From an uncultured Eubacteriales bacterium (GTDB lineage Bacteria > Bacillota > Clostridia > Oscillospirales > Oscillospiraceae): DNA of 42,980 nt. Position 1 is the first letter of the stretch, and every line of letters starts with the position of its first letter. The notes under the pieces are model-generated. The model was not told where the DNA came from, did no database searches, and saw only the letters and a list, made by a program, of their open reading frames with translations. The stretch lies in the NCBI GenBank assembly GCA_900319695.1, contig ONPN01000043.1:1-42980 (forward strand), read 5' to 3'. Positions 17,683 to 25,029 of the stretch are shown one piece after another. Position numbers and translations under genes: made by a program.

Positions 17683-17724
17683 CCGCGCGCCGCCCTTGTA
17701 AAAAAGCGCGCGGACGTTTATACT
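17683..17724 (+). promoter_or_regulatory. Promoter of the LysM peptide gene with flanking dyads
   Basis: TTGTAA (17696-17701), 17 bases, TATACT (17719-17724). CCGCGCGC (17683-17690) and GCGCGCGG (17706-17713) form a perfect dyad across the -35. A second perfect 8-bp hairpin, CAGACCGG/CCGGTCTG (17737-17744, 17752-17759), sits in the leader right before the ribosome site GAAGGAGG. Confidence 0.6.
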
Positions 17725-17775
17725 TTTCGTATCGGACAGACCGGCCCTTGACCGGTCTGAGAAGGAGGAATGCGT

Positions 17776-18009
17776 ATGGGTGAGAAAGAGATCAAGAGAC
17801 TGGACGATTCCCGGCTCGACAGCGTGAGCGGCGGCACGGAAGTCCGCCCCGGCAAGCAGAGGATCGGCTACAATGTCAAGCGCGGGGACAATCTGATCAA
17901 GATCGCCGCAATGTTCGGCGTGTCGGTTCTCGATCTGGTGACCTGGAACGATATCCGCAACCCCGAGCTCATCTACGAGGGCCAGACCCTGGTCATCTGG
18001 AAATCCTGA
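17776..18009 (+). CDS. LysM-domain peptide with a double-glycine leader
   Basis: A 77-residue product with two parts. Residues 1-20 (MGEKEIKRLDDSRLDSVSGG) fit the double-glycine leader rule exactly: L at -12, L at -7, V at -4, G at -2 and G at -1. Residues 21-77 are a single LysM domain (IGYNVKRGDNLIKIAAMFGV, then LVTWNDIRNPELIYEGQTLV), the fold that binds peptidoglycan or chitin GlcNAc. It would be exported and trimmed by a peptidase-containing ABC transporter to a 57-residue wall-binding peptide; no such transporter is in the window. ATG 17776 has AGGAGG 7 bases ahead; the ATG at 17770 is too close. Own promoter and terminator. Cleavage is inferred from the motif only. Confidence 0.75.
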   Translation: MGEKEIKRLDDSRLDSVSGGTEVRPGKQRIGYNVKRGDNLIKIAAMFGVSVLDLVTWNDIRNPELIYEGQTLVIWKS

Positions 18010-18013
18010 TTGT

Positions 18014-18057
18014 CGCAAAATCGCGGCTGTCCCGAACGGGACGGCCGCGATTTTGCG
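18014..18057. terminator. Strong hairpin after the LysM gene
   Basis: CGCAAAATCGCGGC (18014-18027) pairs with its complement ending at 18057. An inner GTCCC-GAAC-GGGAC extends the stem to about 20 bp. The T-run is inside the stem rather than after it. Confidence 0.75.
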
Positions 18058-18154
18058 CTGTGCGCACAGGGAAGCTTTGGACATAGTGCAAAAAAATGGA
18101 CGGGAGCTGTGAGAAAAATGTCATGCAAAAAACACGAAAAAGAATTGAAAAAAG

Positions 18155-18184
18155 TAGACAAGCCTTGCAGCTTTATGATAATAT
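18155..18184 (+). promoter_or_regulatory. Promoter of the rnf operon
   Basis: TAGACA (18155-18160), 18 bases, TAATAT (18179-18184), in an AT-rich stretch 57 bases before rnfC. Confidence 0.55.
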
Positions 18185-18240
18185 AGTAAACAGCATATTA
18201 TACCCGGTGAACCGTACCACAACTATAAGAGGTGAAGCGT

Positions 18241-19575
18241 ATGGCATTTAAGTTTAAAGGCGGCGTTCATCCCGACTACCGGAAGCATCCCGAGGTTCCC
18301 GTTACGGTGATCGCGCCGCCGAAGCAGGTTGTTATTCCCATGGCCCAGCACATCGGCGCACCCTGCGCCCCCCTGGTGAAGAAGGGCGACACGGTGAAGA
18401 TGTACCAGAAGATCGGCGATACCCAGGCGCCCATCTCCGCGCCGGTCCACGCCTCCGTCTCCGGCACGGTCGTGGCTGTCGAGCCCAGGCCCCACCCCCT
18501 CGGGGATCTGGTCATGTCCGTCGTCATCGAAAACGACGGCCTTGACACACCCGAGCTCATGGAGCCGCTGAGTGATTCCCAGCTCAAGGATCCCGAGGCC
18601 ATCCTCCGGCGCATCCGCGAGGCCGGCGTCGTCGGCATGGGCGGCGCGATGTTCCCGACCGCTTTCAAAATCCAGAGCGGCCGCGGCAAGGTGGACACGC
18701 TCATCATCAACGGGGCCGAGTGCGAGCCCTACATCAACGGCGACCATCTCACCATGCGTCAGTTCCCGGAGGAGCTGCTGAAAGGCATTGAACTTGCCCG
18801 CATCGCCCAGGGCGTCGAGAAGGCGTACTACGGCATCGAGAAGAACAAGCAGGACGCCATCGACATCCTCAACTCCCACGACCCCGCCAAATACGGCGTC
18901 GAGATTATACCCGAGGAGGAGAAGTACCCCCAGGGCGGCGAGAAGATGCAGATCAAGACCATCACCGGCCGCGAGGTCAAGCCTGGCGGACTGCCTGCCG
19001 GCGTCGGCTGCTGCGTCATCTCCACCCGCACGGCCTACGCGATCTACCAGGCCTGCTGCGAGGGCAAGAGTGTCATCGAGCGCATCGTCACCGTCGACGG
19101 CAGCGCCGTCGCGGCCCCGGTCAACGCCATGATCCGCGTCGGCACCAGCCTCGGGTACATAGCCGAACAGGTCGGCGGCTTTGTCCGCACACCGAAAAAG
19201 GTCGTACTCGGCGGCCCGATGATGGGTATCTGCGCCACCACGCTTGAGGCCGTCACCGTCAAGGGCACCAACGGCATCCTCTTCTTTACCGAGGATGAGG
19301 ACCGCACCGTGGAGGAGCCCGTCTGCATCCGCTGCGGCAAGTGCATCAACGTCTGTCCCATGCGGCTTGAGCCGACCTATATGTATCAGTACTACAAAAA
19401 GCGCGACTTCGACATGCTGGAGAAGTACCATGTCACCGACTGCATCGAGTGCGGCAGCTGCACCTTCCGCTGCCCGGCGAGAATGCCGCTGACCCATGCG
19501 TTCAAAACCGCCAAGATCATGCTCCAGACCCGTAAGGCCAAGGCGGAGGCCGCTGCAAAGGAGGCCGGGAAATGA
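18241..19575 (+). CDS. rnfC: Rnf complex subunit C
   Basis: Peripheral subunit carrying the NADH/FMN site and two 4Fe-4S clusters of the ferredoxin:NAD+ oxidoreductase. The 444-residue protein has the FMN/NADH-binding GMGGAMFPTAFKI near residue 135 and GAECEPYINGDH after it, then ferredoxin motifs CIRCGKCINVCPMRLEP and CIECGSCTFRCPARMP. The Lys/Ala-rich tail is short, unlike the long one of proteobacterial RnfC. ATG 18241 has AGAGGTG ahead; the GTG at 18232 overlaps that site. First gene of an unbroken rnfCDGEAB operon, the order typical of Clostridia and acetogens. Confidence 0.97.
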   Translation: MAFKFKGGVHPDYRKHPEVPVTVIAPPKQVVIPMAQHIGAPCAPLVKKGDTVKMYQKIGDTQAPISAPVHASVSGTVVAVEPRPHPLGDLVMSVVIENDGLDTPELMEPLSDSQLKDPEAILRRIREAGVVGMGGAMFPTAFKIQSGRGKVDTLIINGAECEPYINGDHLTMRQFPEELLKGIELARIAQGVEKAYYGIEKNKQDAIDILNSHDPAKYGVEIIPEEEKYPQGGEKMQIKTITGREVKPGGLPAGVGCCVISTRTAYAIYQACCEGKSVIERIVTVDGSAVAAPVNAMIRVGTSLGYIAEQVGGFVRTPKKVVLGGPMMGICATTLEAVTVKGTNGILFFTEDEDRTVEEPVCIRCGKCINVCPMRLEPTYMYQYYKKRDFDMLEKYHVTDCIECGSCTFRCPARMPLTHAFKTAKIMLQTRKAKAEAAAKEAGK

Positions 19576-20573
19576 ACGAAAAAAAGGAAAGACTCATCTT
19601 TGACGTGACCTACCAGCCCCAGGTCCGCACCGTCCGTGATACCCAGCGCATCATGCTGGACGTCATCATCGCGACGCTGCCCATCGTGGGCTTCGGCGTC
19701 TACCGCTTCGGATGGCACGCCCTGCTGCTCGTGGTGTCGAGCATGGCCGCCGCCGTCTTCTTCGAGTGGGCCTACCGCAGGCTGCTCAAAAAGTCCATCA
19801 CCATCGACGATCTCTCCGCCGCCGTGACCGGCCTGCTGCTGGTCATGGTCCTGCCCCCGCAGACACCCGTCTGGATGGCCGTCATCGGCGACTTCTTCGC
19901 CATCGTCATCGTCAAGCAGCTCTACGGCGGCATCGGCAAGAACTTTCTGAACCCCGCCCTCGCGGGCCGCGCCTTTCTCACCGCGTCCTACTCGGGCGTG
20001 CTGACCGTCGTGATGATCGACGGCGTAACCAAGGCCACCCCGCTCGGCTATATGTACAGCGACACGCCCATGCCCTTCACCCTCACGCAGAGCTTCCTCG
20101 GCGCGATCCCCGGCAGCATCGGTGAGATCAGCTCCTTTGCGATCCTGGCCGGCGCTGGCTACCTGATCGCCCGCAAGGTCATCCGCTGGCGCATTCCCCT
20201 GTCCGTGATCGGCACCGTCTTCGTTGTGAGCCTGATCTTCGGCCACGCGGGCTACAACAACTTTGAGTGGGCCCTGCACAACGTCTGCGCGGGCGGCGTC
20301 CTCTTCACCGGCATCTTCATGGCGACCGACTACGCCACCTCTCCCGTCACCATCAGCGGGCAGATCATCTACGGCATCGGCATCGGCCTGCTGACCATGC
20401 TGATCCGCTACTTCGGCGGCTATGCCGAGGGCTGCTCCTACGCCATCCTGATCATGAACCTCTGCACCTGGGCCATCGACAAGGGCTGCCACCGCCGCCA
20501 GTTCGGCGTCTCCAGGGAGGAGTTCCTGGCCCAGAAGTCCGCCAAAAAGGCCGCGAAGAAGGAGGCCGTGTGA
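19572..20573 (+). CDS. rnfD: Rnf complex subunit D
   Basis: Integral membrane subunit (333 residues) with about eight to ten helices and a covalently bound FMN. The likely flavin threonine is T156 in GVTKATPLGY, the place where related proteins have SGATPL, so the motif is slightly altered. The family segment KQLYGGIGKNFLNPALAGRAF precedes it. The start overlaps the rnfC stop (ATGA), showing translational coupling. The C-terminus is a short basic tail. Confidence 0.96.
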   Translation: MNEKKERLIFDVTYQPQVRTVRDTQRIMLDVIIATLPIVGFGVYRFGWHALLLVVSSMAAAVFFEWAYRRLLKKSITIDDLSAAVTGLLLVMVLPPQTPVWMAVIGDFFAIVIVKQLYGGIGKNFLNPALAGRAFLTASYSGVLTVVMIDGVTKATPLGYMYSDTPMPFTLTQSFLGAIPGSIGEISSFAILAGAGYLIARKVIRWRIPLSVIGTVFVVSLIFGHAGYNNFEWALHNVCAGGVLFTGIFMATDYATSPVTISGQIIYGIGIGLLTMLIRYFGGYAEGCSYAILIMNLCTWAIDKGCHRRQFGVSREEFLAQKSAKKAAKKEAV

Positions 20574-21118
20574 TGAATAAGATTCTGAGACTCGCGCTTG
20601 TCCTCTTCCTCGTCAGCGCCGTCGTCGCGGGCGTGCTCGGCGTCGTCAACGAGCTGACCTACCCCGTCATCGACGCGCAGAAGCAGGCCAAGACCGCCGC
20701 TGCCTTCGCCAGCGTTCTGAAGGCGGAGCGCTTTGACGAGATCGAATTTAACAATCCCGACTTCCCGACCGTGCTTACCGTCCACGCGGCGGACGGCGGC
20801 GATACCGGCTACGTTGTGACCTCCATCTTCTCCGGCGCGCAGGGCAACATCACCCTCGCCGTCGGCGTGGACAGCGCGGGCAAGTGCTCCGGTATCTCCG
20901 TCATCGAGCATGCCGAGACCTCCGGCCTCGGCGCGAACGCCGCCAGCACCGGCGAGGTCGGCGTCAACTTCCGCGCGCAGTTCGTCGGCCAGGACGAGAG
21001 CATCGCCCTGTCCAACGCCGGCGGCAGCATCGACGCCCTGACCGGCGCGACGATCACCTCCCGCGCCATCACCGAGGCCGTCGCGACGTCCATCCGGGCC
21101 GTCAAATCTCTGGGTTAA
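20573..21118 (+). CDS. rnfG: Rnf complex subunit G
   Basis: A 181-residue subunit anchored by one N-terminal helix (about 4-27), with the FMN-binding domain outside. The flavinylation motif TGAT is at 157-160, with T160 the expected FMN attachment residue by phosphoester bond. ETSGLGANA (115-123) is the conserved domain segment. A flavin transferase ApbE would be needed but is not in the window. ATG 20573 overlaps the rnfD stop by one base. The open frame upstream is a shadow of rnfD. Confidence 0.95.
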   Translation: MNKILRLALVLFLVSAVVAGVLGVVNELTYPVIDAQKQAKTAAAFASVLKAERFDEIEFNNPDFPTVLTVHAADGGDTGYVVTSIFSGAQGNITLAVGVDSAGKCSGISVIEHAETSGLGANAASTGEVGVNFRAQFVGQDESIALSNAGGSIDALTGATITSRAITEAVATSIRAVKSLG

Positions 21119-21132
21119 GGAGGCGTGGCTGA

Positions 21133-21834
21133 ATGAATAGGAAAAAACAGTTCACCGAGGGCCTGATTACCAACAACCCCGTACTGGTTCAGCAGATCGG
21201 CATGTGCGCCACCATGGCCATCACCACGACGCTCTTCAACGGCGTCGGCATGGGCCTGTCGGTGCTCATCATCCTCACCTGCTGCAACGTGGTTATCTCC
21301 GCCATCCGCAAGATCATTCCCGGCGAGATCCGCCTGGCGATCTTCGTGGTTGTGATCGCGGGCTTCGTCACCATCGTCGACATGCTCCTCAAAGCCTTTG
21401 TCCCTGCGCTCAGCGAGGCACTGGGCGTGTTTATCCCGCTGATCGTCGTCAACTGCATCATCATCGGCCGCGCGGAGGCCTTCTGCCAGAAAATGCCCGT
21501 CAAGGACTCCTTCTTTGACGGCATCTTCCAGGGCGTCGGCTACACCCTCGTGCTCATCGCCATGTGCGTGATCCGCGAGCTGCTCGGCGCAGGCCGCTTC
21601 GGCGGCGGCCTCATCGACGTGGCCAACGGCTTCCGCTTCACCCTCGACGGGACGGGCGCCGGCATCCAGATCTTCCCCGAGAGCTACGGCGCGTCCATCA
21701 TGTCCCTGCCCTTCGGCGGCTTTCTGACCCTGGGCTTTTTGATCGCGGCGATGCAGTACGCCCTCAAGAAGTCCGAGGACAAAAAGAAGGCCAAAGCTGA
21801 GGCAAAGTCCGATGAGAAGGAGGCTCAAGAGTAA
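21133..21834 (+). CDS. rnfE: Rnf complex subunit E
   Basis: Six-helix membrane subunit (233 residues), paired with RnfA in the ion-conducting core. It shows the family start FTEGLITNNPVLVQQIGMC with the Cys that ligates the intramembrane iron-sulfur cluster, and VIVNCIIIGRAEAF-like VVNCIIIGRAEAFC with the second Cys. RELLGAGRFGG is also typical. The C-terminal tail is Lys/Glu-rich. AGGAGG precedes the start by a few bases. Confidence 0.96.
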   Translation: MNRKKQFTEGLITNNPVLVQQIGMCATMAITTTLFNGVGMGLSVLIILTCCNVVISAIRKIIPGEIRLAIFVVVIAGFVTIVDMLLKAFVPALSEALGVFIPLIVVNCIIIGRAEAFCQKMPVKDSFFDGIFQGVGYTLVLIAMCVIRELLGAGRFGGGLIDVANGFRFTLDGTGAGIQIFPESYGASIMSLPFGGFLTLGFLIAAMQYALKKSEDKKKAKAEAKSDEKEAQE

Positions 21835-22421
21835 TGCTTAGCAGTATCATCCAGATCTCGCTGGGAGCCATTTTGATCAACAACTTCATCTTCTCCCAGT
21901 TCCTTGGCTGCTGCCCCTTCCTGGGCTGCTCCAACAAGGTGGACACCGCCGTCGGCATGGGCCTCGCGGTTGTGTTCGTCATGGGTCTCGCCTCCGCCAT
22001 CTGCTGGGTCATCAACGAGTACATCCTCGTCGCCCTGCATCTGGAGTTTTTGCAGACCCTGGCCTTCATCCTGGTCATCGCGGCGCTGGTTCAATTCGTC
22101 GAGATGTTCCTCAAGAAAATGGTGCCGTCGCTGTACTCCGCGCTCGGCATCTTCCTGCCCCTGATCACCACCAACTGCGCGGTGCTCGGCGTGGTGCTGC
22201 TCAACGTCCAGAACAACTACAACTTCATCGAGTCCCTGGTCTACGGCATCACCGGCGGCATCGGCTTCCTGCTCGCCATCGTGCTCTTTGCAAGCGTGCG
22301 TGAGCGCGTCGAGTTTGCCGAATACCCCGAGTGCTTCCGCGGCTTCTCGATCTGCCTTGTGTCCGCCGCCCTGGTGGCTCTGGCCTTCATGGGCTTCAGC
22401 GGCATGGCGATCCCGGTATGA
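21834..22421 (+). CDS. rnfA: Rnf complex subunit A
   Basis: Six-helix membrane subunit (195 residues), homologous to RnfE in inverted topology. NNFIFSQFLGCCPFLGCS and ITTNCAVLGVVLLN carry the conserved cysteines for the RnfA/E cluster. The start overlaps the rnfE stop by one base (TAATG). Confidence 0.97.
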   Translation: MLSSIIQISLGAILINNFIFSQFLGCCPFLGCSNKVDTAVGMGLAVVFVMGLASAICWVINEYILVALHLEFLQTLAFILVIAALVQFVEMFLKKMVPSLYSALGIFLPLITTNCAVLGVVLLNVQNNYNFIESLVYGITGGIGFLLAIVLFASVRERVEFAEYPECFRGFSICLVSAALVALAFMGFSGMAIPV

Positions 22422-22435
22422 GGAGGTAAGTGAGT

Positions 22436-23230
22436 ATGACTTCTATCCTTCTGTCCATGCTGGTCCTCGGCGTGCTGGGCGGCATCTTCGGCGGCCTGCT
22501 CGCCTTTGCGTCCGAAATCTTCCATGTGGACGTCGACCCCAAACAGGCGGCTGTGCGTGAGGTCCTGGCCGGCGCCAACTGCGGCGGCTGCGGCTACCCC
22601 GGCTGCGACGGCTACGCTGCCGCGGTCGCGAAGGGCGAGGCCCCCTGCAACCGCTGTGTCGCGGGCGGCGCGGAGACGGCGGCCAAGGTCGCCGAGATCA
22701 TGGGCGCCTCTGTCGACGCGGCCGAGAAGATGGTCGCCTTCGTACCCTGCTCCGGCAGCGCGGGCGTCGCGGAGATGCGCTTTAACTACACGGGACCCCA
22801 GGACTGCCAGGCCGCCATGCTCTTCGGCGGCAAGAGCAACAAGCTCTGCACCTTCGCCTGCATCGGCCTCGGCAACTGCGTCAACGCCTGCCAGTTCGGC
22901 GCGATGCACATCGAAAACGGCGTGGCCAAGGTCGACCGCTCCAAGTGCGTCGGCTGCGGCGCGTGCGTGGACGTCTGCCCGAAGAACATCGTCAAGCTCA
23001 TTCCCGAGAGTCAGAAGATCATGCCCGCCTGCTCCAATAAGGACAAGGGCGCGGCGGCCATGAAGATGTGCTCCGTCGGCTGCATCGGCTGTATGAAGTG
23101 CCAGCGCGAGTGCCCGTCCGGCGCGATCACGGTCAAGGAATTCCTGGCCCAGATCGACCCCGCCAAGTGCACCCAGTGCGGTCACTGCGCCGAGGTCTGC
23201 CCGAGACATATCATCACAACGCTCAAGTAA
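22436..23230 (+). CDS. rnfB: Rnf complex subunit B
   Basis: Ferredoxin-accepting subunit (264 residues): an N-terminal membrane helix (about 4-26), the Fe-S domain CGGCGYPGCDGYAAAV, then several ferredoxin-type motifs (CIGLGNCVNAC, CVGCGACVDVCP, CIGCMKCQRECP, CTQCGHCAEVCP). It passes electrons from reduced ferredoxin into the complex. ATG 22436 has AGGAGG 9 bases ahead; the GTG at 22430 is only 3 bases from that site. Last gene of the operon, followed by a strong terminator. Confidence 0.96.
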   Translation: MTSILLSMLVLGVLGGIFGGLLAFASEIFHVDVDPKQAAVREVLAGANCGGCGYPGCDGYAAAVAKGEAPCNRCVAGGAETAAKVAEIMGASVDAAEKMVAFVPCSGSAGVAEMRFNYTGPQDCQAAMLFGGKSNKLCTFACIGLGNCVNACQFGAMHIENGVAKVDRSKCVGCGACVDVCPKNIVKLIPESQKIMPACSNKDKGAAAMKMCSVGCIGCMKCQRECPSGAITVKEFLAQIDPAKCTQCGHCAEVCPRHIITTLK

Positions 23231-23239
23231 AGCTTTCAC

Positions 23240-23282
23240 ACAACGAAAAAACTCCCACTTATGTGGGAGTTTTTTCGTTGTG
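23240..23282. terminator. Bidirectional terminator after rnfB
   Basis: Stem ACAACGAAAAAACTCCCAC, loop TTAT, with a perfect complement of 19 bases. It carries its own T-tract and lies between convergent genes. Confidence 0.92.
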
Positions 23283-23293
23283 AGGATAGAAAA

Positions 23294-24916
23294 TCAATTG
23301 TATTCCGGCACATAGTCGATGGTCTCGGTGAGGGGCCAGAGACACTGGCGGTCGGCGGTGTAGACGTAATAGGGGCCGTACTGCCCGCGGGCCGTCATCT
23401 CAATTCCGGCCTCCTCCGTCTTCTCGCGCATGACGGGCAGCTCCGATTCGAGAAAGACAAAGCAGGCGCGCTCTGCGTCGTTGAGGCTGTAGACGTCCCG
23501 GATGTTGATATAGGGGATGATGTGGAAGAGATTGTCGTCCTCCCAGCAGCCCGCGATCAGCTTCCCGTCAGAGCAGACGGCGACATAGGGGGCGCAGATG
23601 GACTGGTTGCCGTAGACAAGCTCATAGCCGTTTTCCAGGGCCCAGTCGCAGATCTGCTGGGCGGGCGTCGGCTCCGGGCTCGTGGCGAGGCGGACGTCGT
23701 CCCGATAGCTGAAATAGAGGTTGGCGGCGCACAGGACGCAGAGAAAGCCGACTGCGGTGTTGAGCAGCTTCGGTTTTACCCGCTGTGAGATCAGGACCAG
23801 CGACAGGGCAGGTAGCGTATACCAGAGGAAGAGGTAGATGGGCCGCAGCTGCACGGAGGTGACAAAGGAGGCCGCGATCACCGCGAGGCAGCCCAGCGCC
23901 GCGACAAGCCAGAAGAGTCCCGCGTCCCCGGGGCCCGCGCTCCGCCTGCGGCGCAGGAGCAGCCAGACCGCCCCCAGCACCAGCAGCATGAGCGAGAGAA
24001 ACATCAGAATAAAGAACAGGCGGTTTTCACCCTCGCGGGTGTAGTCGTAGCCCGTCACGGTGACAATGGCGTACTGCATGTCGCGGAACTTGTCGGCAAA
24101 GGACGCGCCGGAGAAAACAGACGCGCCGCCGTAGATCTCATAGTGCCGCACCGGCAGGAGACGGATGAGCACAAGGCCCAGGAGGTTGGCGGCGGCGTAG
24201 GCCAGCACACGCCAGAGCCGCATGCGCTTTCCCTTCGGCCAGGGCTTTTCGCGCTTTATAATCCGCCGCAGGGCGTACAGGCCCTCATAGCACAAGAGAG
24301 GCAGGATCAGCACACAGGTCTGGCGCAGGCTCTGCATGCCGGTACAAAAGCAGAGAAACACACTCAGCAGCAGGGGCGGCAGGCGCAGTTCCTCCGACTC
24401 CCGCGCCCGGGCAAAGTCGCCGAGGACAACGAAGAAGCAAATCAAGTAGCAGGCGTAGAAGCTGCACATGGCAAAAAAGAGCTGTTGTCCGTCCTCGCGG
24501 AAGATCGTATAGGGCCCGAAGACCGAGGCCATGAAGACCAGCAGCGCCATGAGCCGCAGCGAGAGGCGCTTGACGCAGGGGCGCAGCATCCACTCCATCG
24601 ACCAGAGAAGCAGCAGGGACATGCAGGCGGTCGCCCAGGCCATGGCCCGGTTCATGCTGCCGGTGAGACCGTAGAACAGAGCGGACAGCACCGGCGTCGC
24701 GACGACATAGAACTGGTTTCCGAAGAGATAGCTTTTCGGAAAAAGGCTCTTCTGCTCCCACATGAGGCGCGCGGCCAGCGTGTCCTCATACATGTCGGAG
24801 GTGCTGACCCGCGGAAAGTACCCGAAATCAATGAAAGAGTACAGCGCGAGATAGGCCAGAATGATCAGCGCGATCAAGGCAATCAGAAGATATTCGGTTT
24901 TGCGCTGTTGTGGCAT
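23294..24916 (-). CDS. Multi-pass membrane protein, GT-C glycosyltransferase-like
   Basis: A 540-residue protein with about ten to twelve helices and a C-terminal outside segment of about 120 residues. After the first helix comes FPRVSTSDMYEDTLAARLMW, an acidic outside loop in the place where GT-C (PMT/ArnT-like) enzymes hold a catalytic Asp/Glu. The helix layout also suits that group, but no decisive motif was found. ATG 24916 (MPQQRKTEY) is chosen because AAAAGGAG lies 7 bases ahead; ATG 24934 and the upstream frame lack a ribosome site. The upstream gap holds a palindromic repeat. Confidence 0.6.
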   Translation of the reverse strand: MPQQRKTEYLLIALIALIILAYLALYSFIDFGYFPRVSTSDMYEDTLAARLMWEQKSLFPKSYLFGNQFYVVATPVLSALFYGLTGSMNRAMAWATACMSLLLLWSMEWMLRPCVKRLSLRLMALLVFMASVFGPYTIFREDGQQLFFAMCSFYACYLICFFVVLGDFARARESEELRLPPLLLSVFLCFCTGMQSLRQTCVLILPLLCYEGLYALRRIIKREKPWPKGKRMRLWRVLAYAAANLLGLVLIRLLPVRHYEIYGGASVFSGASFADKFRDMQYAIVTVTGYDYTREGENRLFFILMFLSLMLLVLGAVWLLLRRRRSAGPGDAGLFWLVAALGCLAVIAASFVTSVQLRPIYLFLWYTLPALSLVLISQRVKPKLLNTAVGFLCVLCAANLYFSYRDDVRLATSPEPTPAQQICDWALENGYELVYGNQSICAPYVAVCSDGKLIAGCWEDDNLFHIIPYINIRDVYSLNDAERACFVFLESELPVMREKTEEAGIEMTARGQYGPYYVYTADRQCLWPLTETIDYVPEYN

Positions 24917-24938
24917 GATATAACTCCTTTTCATATTT

Positions 24939-24992
24939 GGCCCCCTCTCCGAGGGAGCTGTCGCCGGCGCGCACACCGGTGACTGAGGGAGT
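24939..24992. repeat. Palindromic Clostridia-type intergenic repeat
   Basis: On the minus strand it reads ACTCCCTCAGTCACCGG, a short GC core, then CCGGCGACAGCTCCCTCGG and a run of C's. Sub-hairpins are CCCTC-TCC-GAGGG and GTCGCCGG/CCGGTGAC. The CTCCCTCAGTC...GACAGCTCCCTC pattern is familiar from many gut Clostridia genomes (recalled, not searched). It sits just upstream of the membrane protein gene. Confidence 0.7.
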
Positions 24993-25029
24993 CAGCGTCG
25001 GAAGTATAAACGCTTGAAGAGGCGCGCGT

